Source: Paracidovorax wautersii
Lineage (GTDB): Bacteria; Pseudomonadota; Gammaproteobacteria; Burkholderiales; Burkholderiaceae_C
DNA: 64,000 bases
Direction of reading: 5' to 3'
NCBI RefSeq assembly: GCF_031453675.1
Contig: NZ_JAVIZX010000001.1
Span: 3,618,001 to 3,682,000, forward strand
Numbering within the stretch: position 1 is the first letter of the stretch; every line of letters starts with the position of its first letter. Shown here one piece after another: positions 1 through 13,605 of this stretch. The position numbers were made by a program, and so were the translations under genes. The notes beneath the pieces were generated by a model. The model was not told the origin of the DNA. It did no database searches and was given only the letters and a program-made list of their open reading frames with translations.

Positions 1-331
1 CACCGACCTGCGCAGGAGTAGCGCGGGCGGCCACCACGCCGGCGGCGTCGCTCTCCAGCAGGGCCAGCAGGTGGTAGACCTCCTGCAGATCCTGATCGGA
101 CACCTCGGTGACGTAAGCGCCGCGGCGCAGCTTCATGGTTACCAGGCCTTCGGCCGCCAGCACCTTCAGGGCCTCGCGCAGGGGCGTGCGGCTGATGCCG
201 AATTCTTCTGCGATCTTCAGTTCGTCGATCCAGCTGCCGGGCTCCAGCTCGCGCCGGAAGATACGCTGGCGCAACTGCTCCGCCACCTCTTCGTAGAGGG
301 CGCGCGGAGTGAGGGTGACGGCTGCGGACAT
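1..331 (-). CDS. GntR family transcriptional regulator, N-terminal part (partial)
   Basis: Reading leftwards from the ATG at 331, the frame stays open to the window edge and gives 110 residues. Residues about 10-75 form a GntR winged helix-turn-helix, with the recognition segment GISRTPLREALKVLAAEGLV and a basic wing RRGAYVTEV. This is followed by the start of an FCD-type effector domain (QDLQEVYHLLALLES), so it looks like the FadR/FCD subgroup. It is divergent from the methylmalonyl-CoA mutase operon, with 146 bp between the starts, so it is a candidate regulator of propionyl-CoA use. The C-terminal ligand domain lies outside the window, so the effector cannot be judged. Confidence 0.85.
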   Translation of the reverse strand, partial: MSAAVTLTPRALYEEVAEQLRQRIFRRELEPGSWIDELKIAEEFGISRTPLREALKVLAAEGLVTMKLRRGAYVTEVSDQDLQEVYHLLALLESDAAGVVAARATPAQVG

Positions 332-477
332 GGCGAAAATGTACTTCAAAAACTATAAATTAATAATTACGGCGGCGTAGAATGCAATTGACGCGCACGT
401 AAACGTAAACTGGTTGCCTGCTCCGCAAGCCCGCCCAGGGGGCCACCGGCGACCTCTTTCTTGGATATACGAGACAC
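332..477. promoter_or_regulatory. Divergent promoter region between GntR gene and mcm operon
   Basis: This gap is AT-rich at 335-390 in otherwise GC-rich DNA. It contains a short dyad AATTA-A-TAATT at 358-368 and, on the plus strand, a -10-like TAGAAT at 378-383. It must hold both promoters, and the dyad is a candidate GntR operator, but the match to a known GntR consensus is weak. No cobalamin riboswitch B12 box was seen, although the mutase downstream uses B12. Confidence 0.4.
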
Positions 478-2636
<2,159 letters not shown>

Positions 2637-2640
<4 letters not shown>

Positions 2641-3662
2641 CCCCTGAGGCGCTCCTGGACGGGGTGCTCCACGGCGAGCCGGTGGCACAGCGCCGCGCCA
2701 TCGCCAAGGCCATCACCTTGCTCGAATCCACCCGCACCGACCACCGGGCGCAGGGCGATGCGCTGCTGACGGCGTTGCTGCCGCACACCGGGCAGTCGTT
2801 CCGCCTGGGGATCAGCGGCGTGCCGGGCGTGGGCAAGTCCACCTTCATCGAAGCGCTGGGCCTGTTCCTCATCCAGCAGGGCCACCGCGTGGCGGTGCTC
2901 ACCGTGGATCCGTCCTCCACCGTCTCCGGCGGCTCCATCCTGGGCGACAAGACGCGCATGGAGCACCTGTCGGTACACCCGCAGGCCTACATCCGCCCCA
3001 GCCCGTCGAGCGGCACGCTGGGCGGCGTGGCCGAGAAGACGCGCGAGGCGATGCTGGTCTGCGAAGCGGCGGGCTACGACATCGTCATCGTCGAGACCGT
3101 CGGCGTAGGCCAGAGCGAGACCGCGGTGGCCGGCATGACCGACATGTTCGTGCTGATGCAGCTGCCCAACGCGGGCGACGACCTGCAGGCCATCAAGAAG
3201 GGCGTGATGGAGATCGCCGACCTGGTGGCCATCAACAAAGCCGACATCGACAAGAACGCCGCCACACGGGCCGAGGCGCAGATCACCTCGTCGCTGCGGC
3301 TGCTGGGCATGCACGGCAACCCCGACCACGCCGCCCACGGCGCACTGTGGCAGCCGCGCGTGCTTCAGATCAGCGCGCTGCTGGGGCAGGGCGTCGACGG
3401 CTTCTGGGACGCCGTCACGCTGTACCGCAGCATGCAGACCGGCAACGGCCGGCTGGCACTGCGGCGCGAGCAACAGGCCCTGGCGTGGATGTGGGAGCGC
3501 ATCGACGCCGGCCTCAAGTCCGCCTTCCGCCAGCATCCGCGGGTGCGGGAGCTGTTGCCCGCGCTGCGCGCCGATGTGGCGGCCGGCCGCATCGCGGCCT
3601 CTACTGCGGCAAGAAATCTGCTCGCAGCGCAATCGGGACAAGCGCTGCCAGCTATCGATTAA
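2637..3662 (+). CDS. meaB: Methylmalonyl-CoA mutase-associated GTPase MeaB
   Basis: G-protein chaperone of the MeaB/ArgK family that protects and reloads methylmalonyl-CoA mutase with its cobalamin cofactor. The 341 residues start at a GTG overlapping the mcm stop by 4 nt. The Walker A motif GVPGVGKST is at residues 61-69, a DPSS switch segment follows, and [10 protein letters not shown] and NKAD are the later nucleotide-binding motifs. Gene order and translational coupling match a dedicated chaperone. The last 15 or so codons and the TAA stop come from a palindromic repeat copy, so the natural C-terminus has been replaced or extended by repeat-encoded sequence. Confidence 0.95.
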
Positions 3663-3671
3663 GTAGCATTT
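3612..3671 (-). repeat. Palindromic repeat copy forming the 3' end of meaB
   Basis: The reverse complement matches the intergenic copies: GCTA...TAGCT hairpin, then GCGCTT, a short loop, and ATTGCGCT in place of the usual AAGCGCT. It supplies the final codons (ending QALPAID) and the TAA stop of meaB and runs into the meaB-pccB gap. The reading frame across the CAAGCG block is the same as in the mcm and helicase copies. Confidence 0.75.
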
Positions 3672-3691
3672 CCACTGAAAGAGCGACGACC

Positions 3692-5220
<1,529 letters not shown>

Positions 5221-5224
<4 letters not shown>

Positions 5225-5823
5225 ACCGCACCTATACCCGACCTGCCGCACCCCCGATGGACCTCCGCGAAGCGCAACCCCCCAAGAAGACGGTGTGGAT
5301 CGTCGATGGCGCTTATCTGTTCAGCTACGGCAAGAGCCGGCCCTTCGACTACCTGAAGCTGAAGAACGAGATGACGCGCCTGAACGGCGGGCCGATCTAC
5401 GAGAGCTATTACCTGAACTCCGCGACCGAGCCCGCCACCGATGCGCAGAACTCGTTCCACGCCTGGATCAAGACGGCGCCGCCCCTGGGGCCGAAGTTCC
5501 GCGTGCAGCTGTACAAGCTCAAGAAGATGCACGTCAACTGCACCAACTGCAGCCACACCTTCGACCGCACGGTGCAGAAGGGCGTGGACGTGGGCATCGC
5601 CACGCTGATGATCAAGCTGGCGGCGCAGAACGTCTACGACCGGCTGATCCTGTCCGCGGGCGACGGCGACTTCGAGGACGCCATTTCGTACGTCAAGTCC
5701 GAGCTGCACAAGGAGGTGTGGGTGTCGGGCTCGATGTCCACCCTCTCGCCCGACCTGCAGTCGTATGCCGACAACGTGCTGTGGATGGAGGACATGAGTC
5801 CCACCATCGACCGGCACGTGTGA
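5221..5823 (+). CDS. NYN domain protein (PIN-like, LabA/DUF88 type)
   Basis: About 200 residues, probably from the GTG at 5221 that overlaps the pccB stop by 4 nt; an ATG at 5257 is possible. The protein is one NYN/PIN-like nuclease fold. The first acidic strand is TVWIVDG (D29) and the metal-site strand is [11 protein letters not shown] (D148, D150, D153). A later serine-rich segment and a D in DLQSYAD fit LabA-type domains. A CTNC pair in the middle could bind zinc. NYN proteins are candidate RNases, but the substrate is unknown. Its position between carboxylase subunits is odd and has no obvious metabolic explanation. Confidence 0.8.
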
Positions 5824-5863
5824 GCGGTCTGCAGAACCACGCCATGGAACAAGCGATCTTCCC

Positions 5864-6553
5864 ATGCTGAGCCACTATCCCCGCATCCGCCGCGGCGCTG
5901 GGCCGGGCCTCGTGCCCCAATTCGGCGGTCTGCCCTGGGGCCTGCCCGCGCGCCTGTGGCCGGTCTGCCGGGAATGCGGCCAGCCCATGAGCCATCTGGC
6001 GCAGCTGCCGGCCGACCCCGTGGTGCTGCCCGGCGTGGCCGCCGACGAGGTGCTCTTCGTCTTCAAGTGCGAGGGCGACGACATCTGCAGCTTCTGGGAG
6101 CCCGAAGGCGGTGCGAATGCCGTCTTCACCGTGCCGCGCTCCGAGCTGGGCGATGGCCCGGCCGCAGCGCCCGTGCAGGACGGCCAGGAGCCGCCGCGGC
6201 TGCTGCCCGAGCTGGGCATCGCCGGCTGGCGTGCCGATGACGACGGCGCGCCGCCGGAGCTGGAGGCCGCGTTCTACGACTACGGCGCCCACAGCGATCT
6301 GCCCGAAGACATCGCCCACCCGCACGACTGGGCGGGCCAGTGGCGCACCAAGGCGGGCGGCGTGCCGTACTGGACGGCCAACGGTGCCCAGCAGGTGCCG
6401 CCCGGAAGGCTGCTGCTGCAGATCGACAACTGGCTTCACCTCGAAGACGGCAGCGGCACGGAGCTGGCCAACTTCTGCTCCGACGGCACGGCCTTCGTGT
6501 TCGTGGACCGCAGCCAGACGCCGCCCGTGTATTCCCTGCTCATCAACCGCTGA
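5864..6553 (+). CDS. DUF1963 (YwqG-like) family protein
   Basis: A 229-residue soluble protein of the DUF1963 family. Supporting features are PQFGGLPWGLP near the N-terminus, PVCRECGQPMSHLAQL (family: C..C..PM..l.QL), and a C-terminal KAGGVPYWTANG...LLLQID segment. The family function is unknown. The CREC motif suggests a small metal or structural site. It lies 40 nt after the NYN gene and 62 nt before pccA, so it is in the carboxylase transcription unit. It could be a hitchhiker or a regulator of it. Confidence 0.75.
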   Translation: MLSHYPRIRRGAGPGLVPQFGGLPWGLPARLWPVCRECGQPMSHLAQLPADPVVLPGVAADEVLFVFKCEGDDICSFWEPEGGANAVFTVPRSELGDGPAAAPVQDGQEPPRLLPELGIAGWRADDDGAPPELEAAFYDYGAHSDLPEDIAHPHDWAGQWRTKAGGVPYWTANGAQQVPPGRLLLQIDNWLHLEDGSGTELANFCSDGTAFVFVDRSQTPPVYSLLINR

Positions 6554-6615
6554 GCCGCCTGCCCTGCAGACGCCCAGAACACCCCCAAGACAACGACGAC
6601 AACGGAGCCCTTGTG

Positions 6616-8664
6616 ATGTTCACCAAGATTTTGATCGCCAACCGCGGTGAGATTGCCTGCCGCGTCATCGCCACCGCCCGCAAGATGGGCATCGCCACCG
6701 TGGCCGTCTATTCCGACGCGGACAAGGAGGCGCGCCATGTCAAGCTGGCCGACGAGGCCGTGCACATCGGCGCGGCGCCCTCGCGCGAGTCGTACCTGCT
6801 GGCCGACAAGATCATTGCCGCAGCGAAGCAAACCGGCGCGCAGGCCATCCATCCCGGCTACGGTTTCCTGTCAGAGAACGAAGCCTTCGCCCAGCGCTGC
6901 GAGGACGAGGGCATCGCCTTCATCGGCCCCAGGGCGCATTCCATCGCGGCCATGGGCGACAAGATCGCCTCCAAGAAGCTGGCCAACGAAGCGAAGGTCA
7001 ACACCATCCCCGGCTACAACGATGCCATCAGCGGCCCGGAGCAGGCGGTGGAGATCGCCAAGGGCATCGGCTACCCGGTGATGATCAAGGCGTCGGCCGG
7101 CGGCGGCGGCAAGGGCCTGCGCGTAGCATTCAACGACAAGGAGGCCTTCGAGGGCTTCGCCAGCTGCCAGAACGAGGCGCGCAACAGCTTCGGCGACGAC
7201 CGCATCTTCATCGAGAAGTTCGTGCAGGAGCCGCGCCACATCGAGATCCAGGTGCTGGGCGACAGCCACGGCAACGTCATCTACCTGAACGAGCGCGAGT
7301 GCTCCATCCAGCGCCGCCACCAGAAGGTGATCGAAGAGGCGCCGTCGCCCTTCATCAGCGACGCCACGCGCAAGGCCATGGGCGAGCAGGCCGTGCAACT
7401 GGCTAAGGCGGTCAAGTACCAGTCGGCCGGCACGGTGGAGTTCGTGGTCGGCAAGGACCAGGACTTCTACTTCTTGGAGATGAACACGCGCCTGCAGGTG
7501 GAGCACCCGGTGACGGAATGCATCACCGGGCTCGACCTGGTGGAGCTGATGATCCGCGTGGCTGCGGGCGAAAAGCTGCCGCTCACGCAGGCCGATGTGA
7601 AGCGCGACGGCTGGGCCATCGAGTGCCGCATCAACGCCGAAGACCCGTTCCGCAACTTCCTGCCATCCACCGGCCGGCTGGTGCGCTTCCAGCCACCGGA
7701 GGAAACCATGTTCCAGGGCGACACGGCCAGGAAGCTGGGCGTGCGCGTGGACACGGGCGTGTACGAGGGCGGCGAGATCCCGATGTTCTACGACTCGATG
7801 ATCGCCAAGCTCATCGTGCACGGCACGGACCGCGACGACGCCATCCACAAGATGCGCGCCGCGCTCAACGGCTTCGTGATTCGCGGCATCAGCAGCAACA
7901 TCCCGTTCCAGGCGGCGCTGCTGGCGCACCCGAAGTTCGTCTCGGGCGACTTCAACACCGGCTTCATCGCCGAGAACTACGGCAAGGGTTTCGCGGCAGA
8001 AGACGTGCCGCACGACGACCCGCTGTTCCTGGTGGCCTTGGCGGCCTACATGAACCGGCGCTACCGCGCACGGGCGTCTGGCATCAGTGGCCAACTGGCC
8101 GGCCATGAGGTGAAGGTGGGCGAGCAGTTCGTCGTGGTGGTGATGGGACATGAAGGCCAGAACGCGCACCACGCGGTGTCGGTGACGGACTTCAAGGACC
8201 CGTCAGGCTCCAGCATCGTCACGGTGGGGGGCAAGAGCTACCAGATCAGCAGCGCCGCCACCCTGGGCCAGATCCGCGTCCAAGGGCAGTGCAATGGAGC
8301 TGGGTTCACGGCGCAGGTCGAGCGCGGCACGCCCAAGAACCCGCTGGCGCTGCGCATCGCACACAACGGCACGCAGATCGACGCCATGGTGCTCTCGCCC
8401 CGGGGGGCGCAACTGCACCAGCTGATGCCCTACAAGGCGCCGCCGGATCTCTCCAAGTTCCTGCTGTCACCCATGCCCGGCCTGTTGGTGCAGGTCGCGG
8501 TGCAGCCGGGCCAGACGGTGCAGGCCGGCGAGAAGCTCGCCGTGATCGAGGCGATGAAGATGGAGAACGCCCTCTTTGCCGCACAGGACGGCGTGGTCGG
8601 CAAGATCGTGGCCTCGCAGGGCGCCTCGCTGGCGGTGGACGAAGTCATCATCGAATTCCAATGA
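6616..8664 (+). CDS. pccA: Propionyl-CoA carboxylase alpha subunit (biotin carboxylase + BCCP)
   Basis: The 682-residue chain carries a biotin carboxylase domain (about 1-450), a linker/BT region and a biotinyl domain at the end. Visible motifs are KILIANRGEIACR at the N-terminus, the ATP-grasp glycine loop GGGGKG, RRHQKVIEEAPSP and EMNTRLQVEHPVTE. The biotin attachment site is EAMKMEN with lysine K648. It works with PccB to carboxylate propionyl-CoA using bicarbonate and ATP. The start is the ATG at 6616 behind a GGAG. The stop overlaps the next start by 4 nt. bioB, needed to make the cofactor, follows downstream. Confidence 0.95.
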   Translation: MFTKILIANRGEIACRVIATARKMGIATVAVYSDADKEARHVKLADEAVHIGAAPSRESYLLADKIIAAAKQTGAQAIHPGYGFLSENEAFAQRCEDEGIAFIGPRAHSIAAMGDKIASKKLANEAKVNTIPGYNDAISGPEQAVEIAKGIGYPVMIKASAGGGGKGLRVAFNDKEAFEGFASCQNEARNSFGDDRIFIEKFVQEPRHIEIQVLGDSHGNVIYLNERECSIQRRHQKVIEEAPSPFISDATRKAMGEQAVQLAKAVKYQSAGTVEFVVGKDQDFYFLEMNTRLQVEHPVTECITGLDLVELMIRVAAGEKLPLTQADVKRDGWAIECRINAEDPFRNFLPSTGRLVRFQPPEETMFQGDTARKLGVRVDTGVYEGGEIPMFYDSMIAKLIVHGTDRDDAIHKMRAALNGFVIRGISSNIPFQAALLAHPKFVSGDFNTGFIAENYGKGFAAEDVPHDDPLFLVALAAYMNRRYRARASGISGQLAGHEVKVGEQFVVVVMGHEGQNAHHAVSVTDFKDPSGSSIVTVGGKSYQISSAATLGQIRVQGQCNGAGFTAQVERGTPKNPLALRIAHNGTQIDAMVLSPRGAQLHQLMPYKAPPDLSKFLLSPMPGLLVQVAVQPGQTVQAGEKLAVIEAMKMENALFAAQDGVVGKIVASQGASLAVDEVIIEFQ

Positions 8665-9482
8665 ACCCCGTCCCGCTGGGACCGGCCCACCAAGCACCGG
8701 GCGGTAGCACCCTGGTGCGCACGGTGATGGCTGCGGCGGGGGCCGTGCTGCTGCTCGATGCCCTGGTGCTGATGGCGCTGCTGCACTTCAACGTCGGCGT
8801 CATCGTGCCGGCCATGATGGGCGCCGGGCTGCTCGCCCTGTCGGCGCGTTGGCCGCAGCTGGCGCGCTGGCGCCAGGGCCATGCCGGGCGCACCTGGCTG
8901 TGGCGGCTGGCGTGGACGGCGTTCGCGCTGTGGGTGGTTTCGGTGCTGTGGTTCTGGGAGGTGCTGCGCGGTGTCGGCATGGACCCGGCCGACGCGCCGC
9001 CGGTGCAGGCGATCGTCGTGCTGGGCAGCAGCACGCGGGACGGTCAGCCGCGCCCTCCGCTGGCGGCCCGGCTGGACACCGCCGCCGAACTGGCCCGCCT
9101 GCAGCCTGGGGCATGGGTGGTCGTCAGCGGCGGCGTCGACTTCGGAGAGACCGAGAGCGAAGGCGAGGTCATGGCCCGCTACCTGCGCGAGCGGCATGGG
9201 TTGCCGGCCGAGCGCCTTCTGGTCGAAAGGGAGAGCACCAGCACCGACCAGAACTTTTCCCTCAGCCGGCCGCTGCTGCAGGCGCGCGGAGTAGGGCCGG
9301 CGGCTCCCACGGCCGTCGTGACGAGCGACTTCCACCTGCGGCGGTCCATGGGCATTGCCCGGGCCCAGGGGCTCACCGCCGCCGTACCCGTCCGCGCGCC
9401 TACGCCGCTCGCCACGCGCTACAACGCATGGCTGCGCGAATACTTCGCCACGCTGAGCAGCTGGGCGCTGCGGGAAGTGTGA
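8661..9482 (+). CDS. YdcF family (DUF218) membrane protein
   Basis: 273 residues from an ATG overlapping the pccA stop (ATGA). Two to three hydrophobic segments occupy residues about 15-105. The DUF218 domain follows, with [40 protein letters not shown] and [11 protein letters not shown], all standard landmarks. Relatives (YdcF, SanA, ElyC) act in envelope processes and their biochemical activity is not settled. The overlap with pccA suggests co-translation, but no metabolic link to propionyl-CoA is evident. Confidence 0.85.
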   Translation: MNPVPLGPAHQAPGGSTLVRTVMAAAGAVLLLDALVLMALLHFNVGVIVPAMMGAGLLALSARWPQLARWRQGHAGRTWLWRLAWTAFALWVVSVLWFWEVLRGVGMDPADAPPVQAIVVLGSSTRDGQPRPPLAARLDTAAELARLQPGAWVVVSGGVDFGETESEGEVMARYLRERHGLPAERLLVERESTSTDQNFSLSRPLLQARGVGPAAPTAVVTSDFHLRRSMGIARAQGLTAAVPVRAPTPLATRYNAWLREYFATLSSWALREV

Positions 9483-9558
9483 GCCGCCCCGCGTCCACCG
9501 CACCACGTGGCCCCCGCCCATTCACGGGTTCCCCCTTCATCCTCAGGAGACACACGAC

Positions 9559-10029
<471 letters not shown>

Positions 10030-10083
10030 CGGGGCCTGCCGGGGCAGGCGTGAACGAGCATCCCTCATGCCTGCGAGCCGATG

Positions 10084-10117
10084 AAAGCCTGCCGCAGCGG
10101 TTCGGCAGGCTTTTTTT
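10084..10117 (+). terminator. Rho-independent terminator after the propionyl-CoA operon
   Basis: An 11-bp perfect stem (AAAGCCTGCCG / CGGCAGGCTTT) with an 8-nt loop runs into a seven-T tract. It lies 55 nt after the VOC gene stop. Confidence 0.93.
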
Positions 10118-10455
10118 GTGGGCGTGACGCAAGGCTGGCGCCATAACGTCGGTCATTTTCAGACCCCTACCATTCACCCCTCACGCCAATAGAAAGCGTT
10201 TTGGCTGCAGATAAGGTGTCGTTACGACAACCGCTTGAATTCACTTGGCGAAAGAACACGAACCGTTGTCTGTATGCCGCCAACTGCCGCCAAAGTGTGC
10301 GGCGCGATCGATGCAGATGCGCGCGCAGAAATGGGGAGCACTTTCTGCGCCTGTCCTCTGGATTCGGCGTTCAAAGCGCCGCAGAATGCGCCCCGTTTGA
10401 TGTCTGGCAGCCGAGCCCACGCAAGAGCTGCCCCTAGCTTCGAAAAGGAAAACCC
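10118..10455 (+). promoter_or_regulatory. bioB upstream region with a candidate operator
   Basis: No gene is supported in these 338 bp. The region holds a 13-bp dyad TGTCGT-T-ACGACA at 10217-10229 and an SD-like AAGGAAA just before bioB. The dyad could bind a regulator of biotin synthesis. I cannot match it to a BirA or BioQ consensus, and no clear -35/-10 pair stands out. Confidence 0.35.
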
Positions 10456-11508
10456 ATGTCCACTGCCATTGCCAGCTTCCAGCCCGTACAGCTCCACCGC
10501 CGGCCCACCGCCGCCGCGCCCTCGGGCCCGTGGACGGTCGAGGCCATCCAGAAGCTGCTGGACCTGCCGTTCATGGATCTGCTCTTCCAGGCCCAGACGG
10601 TCCACCGCGCGCACTGGCCGGCGGGCGATGTCGAACTGGCCACGCTGCTGTCGGTGAAAACGGGCGGCTGCCCCGAGAACTGCGGCTACTGCCCCCAGTC
10701 GGCCGAGTTCGACACCGGCGTGAAGGCCGAGAAGCTCATGGGTGTCGACGAGGTGCTTGCCGCCGCGCAGGCCGCCAAGGACGCCGGCGCCACCCGCTTT
10801 TGCATGGGCGCCGCCTGGCGTGCCCCCAAGGACCGCGACATCGAGAAGATGGGCGAACTCATCGGCGCTGTGAAGGGCCTGGGCCTGCAGACCTGCGCCA
10901 CGCTCGGCATGCTTGAATCCCACCAGGCCGTGGCGCTGAAAGACGCCGGCCTGGACTACTACAACCACAACCTGGACACGGCCCCCGAGTACTACACCGA
11001 CGTGGTCAGCACCCGCCAGTACCAGGACCGGCTGGACACCCTGGACCACGTGCGTTCGGCAGGCATCAGCGTGTGCTGCGGCGGCATCATCGGCATGGGC
11101 GAGGCGCCCGTGCACCGGGCCGGGCTGATCGCCCAACTGGCCAACCTCGACCCATACCCCGAATCGGTGCCCATCAACAGCCTGGTGCGCGTACCGGGTA
11201 CGCCGCTGGCGGACAGTGATCCGGTGGACCCGTTCGACTTCGTGCGCGTGATCGCCGTCGCCCGCATCACCATGCCGCGGGCGCGCGTGCGGCTGTCGGC
11301 CGGGCGCCTGCAGATGGGCGACGCCGTGCAGGCCCTGTGCTTCCTGGCCGGAGCCAATTCGATCTTCTACGGCGACAAGCTGCTCGTCACCGGCAATCCG
11401 GACGCAGATGCCGATGCGCAGCTGCTGGCGCGGCTGGGGTTGCCAGGGCACCGGACGGCGGCTTCCGCCGAGGCGTCGCCCGCACAGCGCGCGTCCGGCT
11501 GTTGCTGA
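10456..11508 (+). CDS. bioB: Biotin synthase
   Basis: Radical SAM enzyme converting dethiobiotin to biotin; 350 residues. The radical SAM cluster motif CPENCGYC has C72, C76 and C79. Family segments [23 protein letters not shown] and SAGRLQMGD (including the arginine that binds the second cluster) are intact. The N-terminal 20 or so residues and the RASGCC C-terminus extend beyond the conserved core. It is monocistronic here, downstream of the biotin-dependent carboxylase operon and followed by a convergent gene, with a palindromic repeat between them. Confidence 0.96.
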   Translation: MSTAIASFQPVQLHRRPTAAAPSGPWTVEAIQKLLDLPFMDLLFQAQTVHRAHWPAGDVELATLLSVKTGGCPENCGYCPQSAEFDTGVKAEKLMGVDEVLAAAQAAKDAGATRFCMGAAWRAPKDRDIEKMGELIGAVKGLGLQTCATLGMLESHQAVALKDAGLDYYNHNLDTAPEYYTDVVSTRQYQDRLDTLDHVRSAGISVCCGGIIGMGEAPVHRAGLIAQLANLDPYPESVPINSLVRVPGTPLADSDPVDPFDFVRVIAVARITMPRARVRLSAGRLQMGDAVQALCFLAGANSIFYGDKLLVTGNPDADADAQLLARLGLPGHRTAASAEASPAQRASGCC

Positions 11509-11511
11509 TGA

Positions 11512-11576
11512 AATGCTATTAAAATAATAGCTTAATGCGCAATCAAGACGGGCGTTACAGGCCATTTTGACCTGAA
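11512..11576 (+). repeat. Palindromic repeat copy in bioB / Bug convergent gap
   Basis: A 65-bp element: AT-rich hairpin GCTATT-AAA-ATAATAGC, then GCGCAATCAAGACGGGCGTTACAGGCC and TTTGACCT. It lies between two converging genes and could fold as a bidirectional terminator. Further copies are at 17496 and 61537, and inside genes at 1969, 3612 and 22526. Confidence 0.8.
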
Positions 11577-11599
11577 GCACCCGCTGCCTGGCGCTGCCT

Positions 11600-12625
11600 T
11601 CAGCCCGCGCCTTCGGGCTTGATCTGGGCGCGCTCGATCACCGGCTTCCAGCGGGCCTGCTCGGACTTGATGAAGGCGTCGAATTCGGCGCTGGTGTTGC
11701 CTACGGCCAGGGCGGTTTCCTGGGCCAGCTTTTCCTTCACCAAGGTGCTGCGCGCGGCCTTTATGGCCTCGGCTTCCAGCTTGGCGAGGTGCGCCTTGGG
11801 CCACTTGCTGGGCGCCATCAGCCCGTACCACTGCGTCATCTCGAAGCCCTTGAAGCCCTGTTCGGCCACGGTGGGCACGTCGGGCAGGGCCGGCAGCCGC
11901 TGCGCCGTGCCGGTGGCAATGCAGCGCAGCTTGCCGGCCTTGATGAACGGCAGCAGCGCCGGCGCGCCGACCGAGGCAGCCTGCAGGCGGCCCGCCATCA
12001 GGTCGGTGAGCATGGGGCCGGTGCCGCGGTAGGGCACGTGCAGCATGAAGGTGTTGGAGACCATCTTCAGGTACTCGAACGCGAGGTGGCCCGCGCTGCC
12101 GTTGCCGGCAGATCCGTAGTTGAGCTGCCCCGGCCGGGCCTTGGCGTAGGCGATGAAGTCGGCGAGCGTCTTGATGGGCAGGTCGGGGTGCACCACGTAC
12201 AGGCTCGGCACCTTGGACACGAGCGTGATGGGCGCGAAGTCGCGGTTCGCGTCGTACGGCAGCCGGGCGAAGATGTAGGGGTTGACGGCCAGCGTGCCGA
12301 TGTGCCCCAGGATGAGCGTGTGCTCGTCGGTGCTCACGGCCACTTCCTGCATGGCGATGTTGCCCGCGGCACCCGGCTTGTTGTCCACGAACACGTTCTG
12401 CCCGATGGTTTTGGCCATCTCGGCCGCCACCGCGCGGGCGACGATCTCCGAGCTGCCGCCCGGTGCGAACGGCACCACCAGCCGCAGCGGTTTGGTCGGC
12501 CAGGCGGCCTGTGCATGCGCGCGGGGCAGCGCCGCCAGCGCGGAGGCCGCGGCGGCACCGGTCAGCAGGGTACGGCGGCGCACCAATGCCGGAGGCAGGG
12601 ATGCGGAAAGGGTAGGGGATGGCAT
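11600..12625 (-). CDS. Bug-family tripartite tricarboxylate transporter substrate-binding protein
   Basis: A 341-residue periplasmic receptor of the TctC/Bug family. The start is the ATG at 12625 behind GAGGAG; the open frame upstream of it is not needed. The N-terminus has a twin-arginine-like signal (RRRTLLTGAAAASALAALP, then AHA). Next comes WPTKPLRLVVPFAPGGSSEIVAR, the family's ligand-binding loop. Bug proteins bind small carboxylates for uptake. No TctA/TctB membrane genes are nearby, as is common for orphan Bug genes in Burkholderiales, so the ligand cannot be named. Confidence 0.9.
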   Translation of the reverse strand: MPSPTLSASLPPALVRRRTLLTGAAAASALAALPRAHAQAAWPTKPLRLVVPFAPGGSSEIVARAVAAEMAKTIGQNVFVDNKPGAAGNIAMQEVAVSTDEHTLILGHIGTLAVNPYIFARLPYDANRDFAPITLVSKVPSLYVVHPDLPIKTLADFIAYAKARPGQLNYGSAGNGSAGHLAFEYLKMVSNTFMLHVPYRGTGPMLTDLMAGRLQAASVGAPALLPFIKAGKLRCIATGTAQRLPALPDVPTVAEQGFKGFEMTQWYGLMAPSKWPKAHLAKLEAEAIKAARSTLVKEKLAQETALAVGNTSAEFDAFIKSEQARWKPVIERAQIKPEGAG

Positions 12626-12797
12626 GGCGGTCTCCTCGGCATGTAGTGTGGTTCTGTCCGCCGCCATCGTAGGGGGGCCGGCGTGGCATGCCATCCGCAT
12701 TTGCGAGGGGGCGCCGTGGTCTGCACGGCCGCCAGATGCTCTGGCGAGGGCCTTGAGTCCGCGTCGCCTGAGACCGCCACAGGCCCGCGCTACCTCG

Positions 12798-13013
12798 TCA
12801 TCGGGACCACTTGCGCTCCGGCCGGGACTGCACCTGGATGTCCACCGCCTTGCGCACTTCTGGCCGGCCGGTGCGCTCGTTGACGTCGACCACGTCTTCC
12901 AGGGCGATCTTCTTCACCTCCGACCCCGTGGCGTCTTCGAGGTCGTCGAGCACGCCGGCCACCGCCTTTTCGGCAGATTCGACGGCTTTTTTCTCGGGGG
13001 AATTCTGTGGCAT
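12798..13013 (-). CDS. Small conserved-type hypothetical protein
   Basis: 71 residues from the ATG at 13013, with AAGGA about 8 nt upstream; longer frames start far from any SD. The protein is highly charged, beginning MPQNSPEKKAVESAEKAV, with an acidic middle (DDLEDATGSEVKK) and a basic end. It has no membrane segment or known motif. It is probably cytosolic and partly helical. The function is unknown. Confidence 0.55.
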   Translation of the reverse strand: MPQNSPEKKAVESAEKAVAGVLDDLEDATGSEVKKIALEDVVDVNERTGRPEVRKAVDIQVQSRPERKWSR

Positions 13014-13317
13014 GGCATGTCCTTCTTTTCGGGGAATGCACCGGATGATCGGGCGGGCAGGCGCGTTGCGGCACTGCGTGGCAGCGCGTTTCGCTGTCAT
13101 CCAAAACCGCCGCAGCCTTGACGCCCGGACGTCATCGCTCAATCAGGCCCGGTCTTATCCCCCGTTTGGGGGAGATACAGACAGATAGGCTGCGGTTAGC
13201 ATGTCGATCCGGACGATAGGGTCCGCCTACCAAGATCCATGCAGGAGTCCGCCGCCATGTGCCACCGTTCCGCCATCCGCACCCCGACTGCGGTGCCATC
13301 GATCCTGGCCCGTTGCC
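13014..13317. other. 304-bp gap with a short inverted repeat
   Basis: The gap separates two small divergent genes. It contains TCCCCC-GTTT-GGGGGA at 13158-13173, a candidate operator in the shared promoter area. It also holds a 26-codon frame from the ATG at 13257, with CAGGAG 9 nt upstream, that ends inside the next gene. No larger gene is supported. Confidence 0.35.
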
Positions 13318-13557
13318 ATGTGGAAGTACAAGCTTGAACTGAGCCCGGACGAGACGCTGCGCTTCGAGGAACGGGAGCGCCATGGCTGCGGCCACGTCGT
13401 CCAGCGCTATTCCATCATCGGCCCGCAGGGCGAGGTGACCGGCAGCGTACAGCTGACGGAGACCGCGCTGCCCGCGTCGGCCGAACAACGCCAGCTGCAC
13501 CTGCTGCAGCGCAATGCATGGAACGACACCGTGGTGGATCTGCGCTGGACTGCCTAG
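13318..13557 (+). CDS. Hypothetical protein, 79 aa
   Basis: A small soluble protein starting MWKYKLELSPDETLRFEER, with a later HVVQRYSIIGPQGEVTGSV segment. The alternating hydrophobic pattern suggests a small beta-sheet. I do not recognise a family. The ATG at 13318 is chosen because similarity-like composition begins there. It lacks a good SD, whereas a 26-codon upstream frame with a good SD overlaps it, so translation may be coupled. It converges on the PfpI-type gene 48 nt downstream. Confidence 0.55.
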   Translation: MWKYKLELSPDETLRFEERERHGCGHVVQRYSIIGPQGEVTGSVQLTETALPASAEQRQLHLLQRNAWNDTVVDLRWTA

Positions 13558-13605
13558 CGCAGGCAAGGCCGGGCTGCTGCAATCCGGCCGCGCCGACGCT
13601 CCGCC

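Noticed and set aside
332-477. A cobalamin riboswitch in front of the B12-dependent mutase
   Set aside because: No B12 box or matching stem arrangement is visible in the 146-bp gap.
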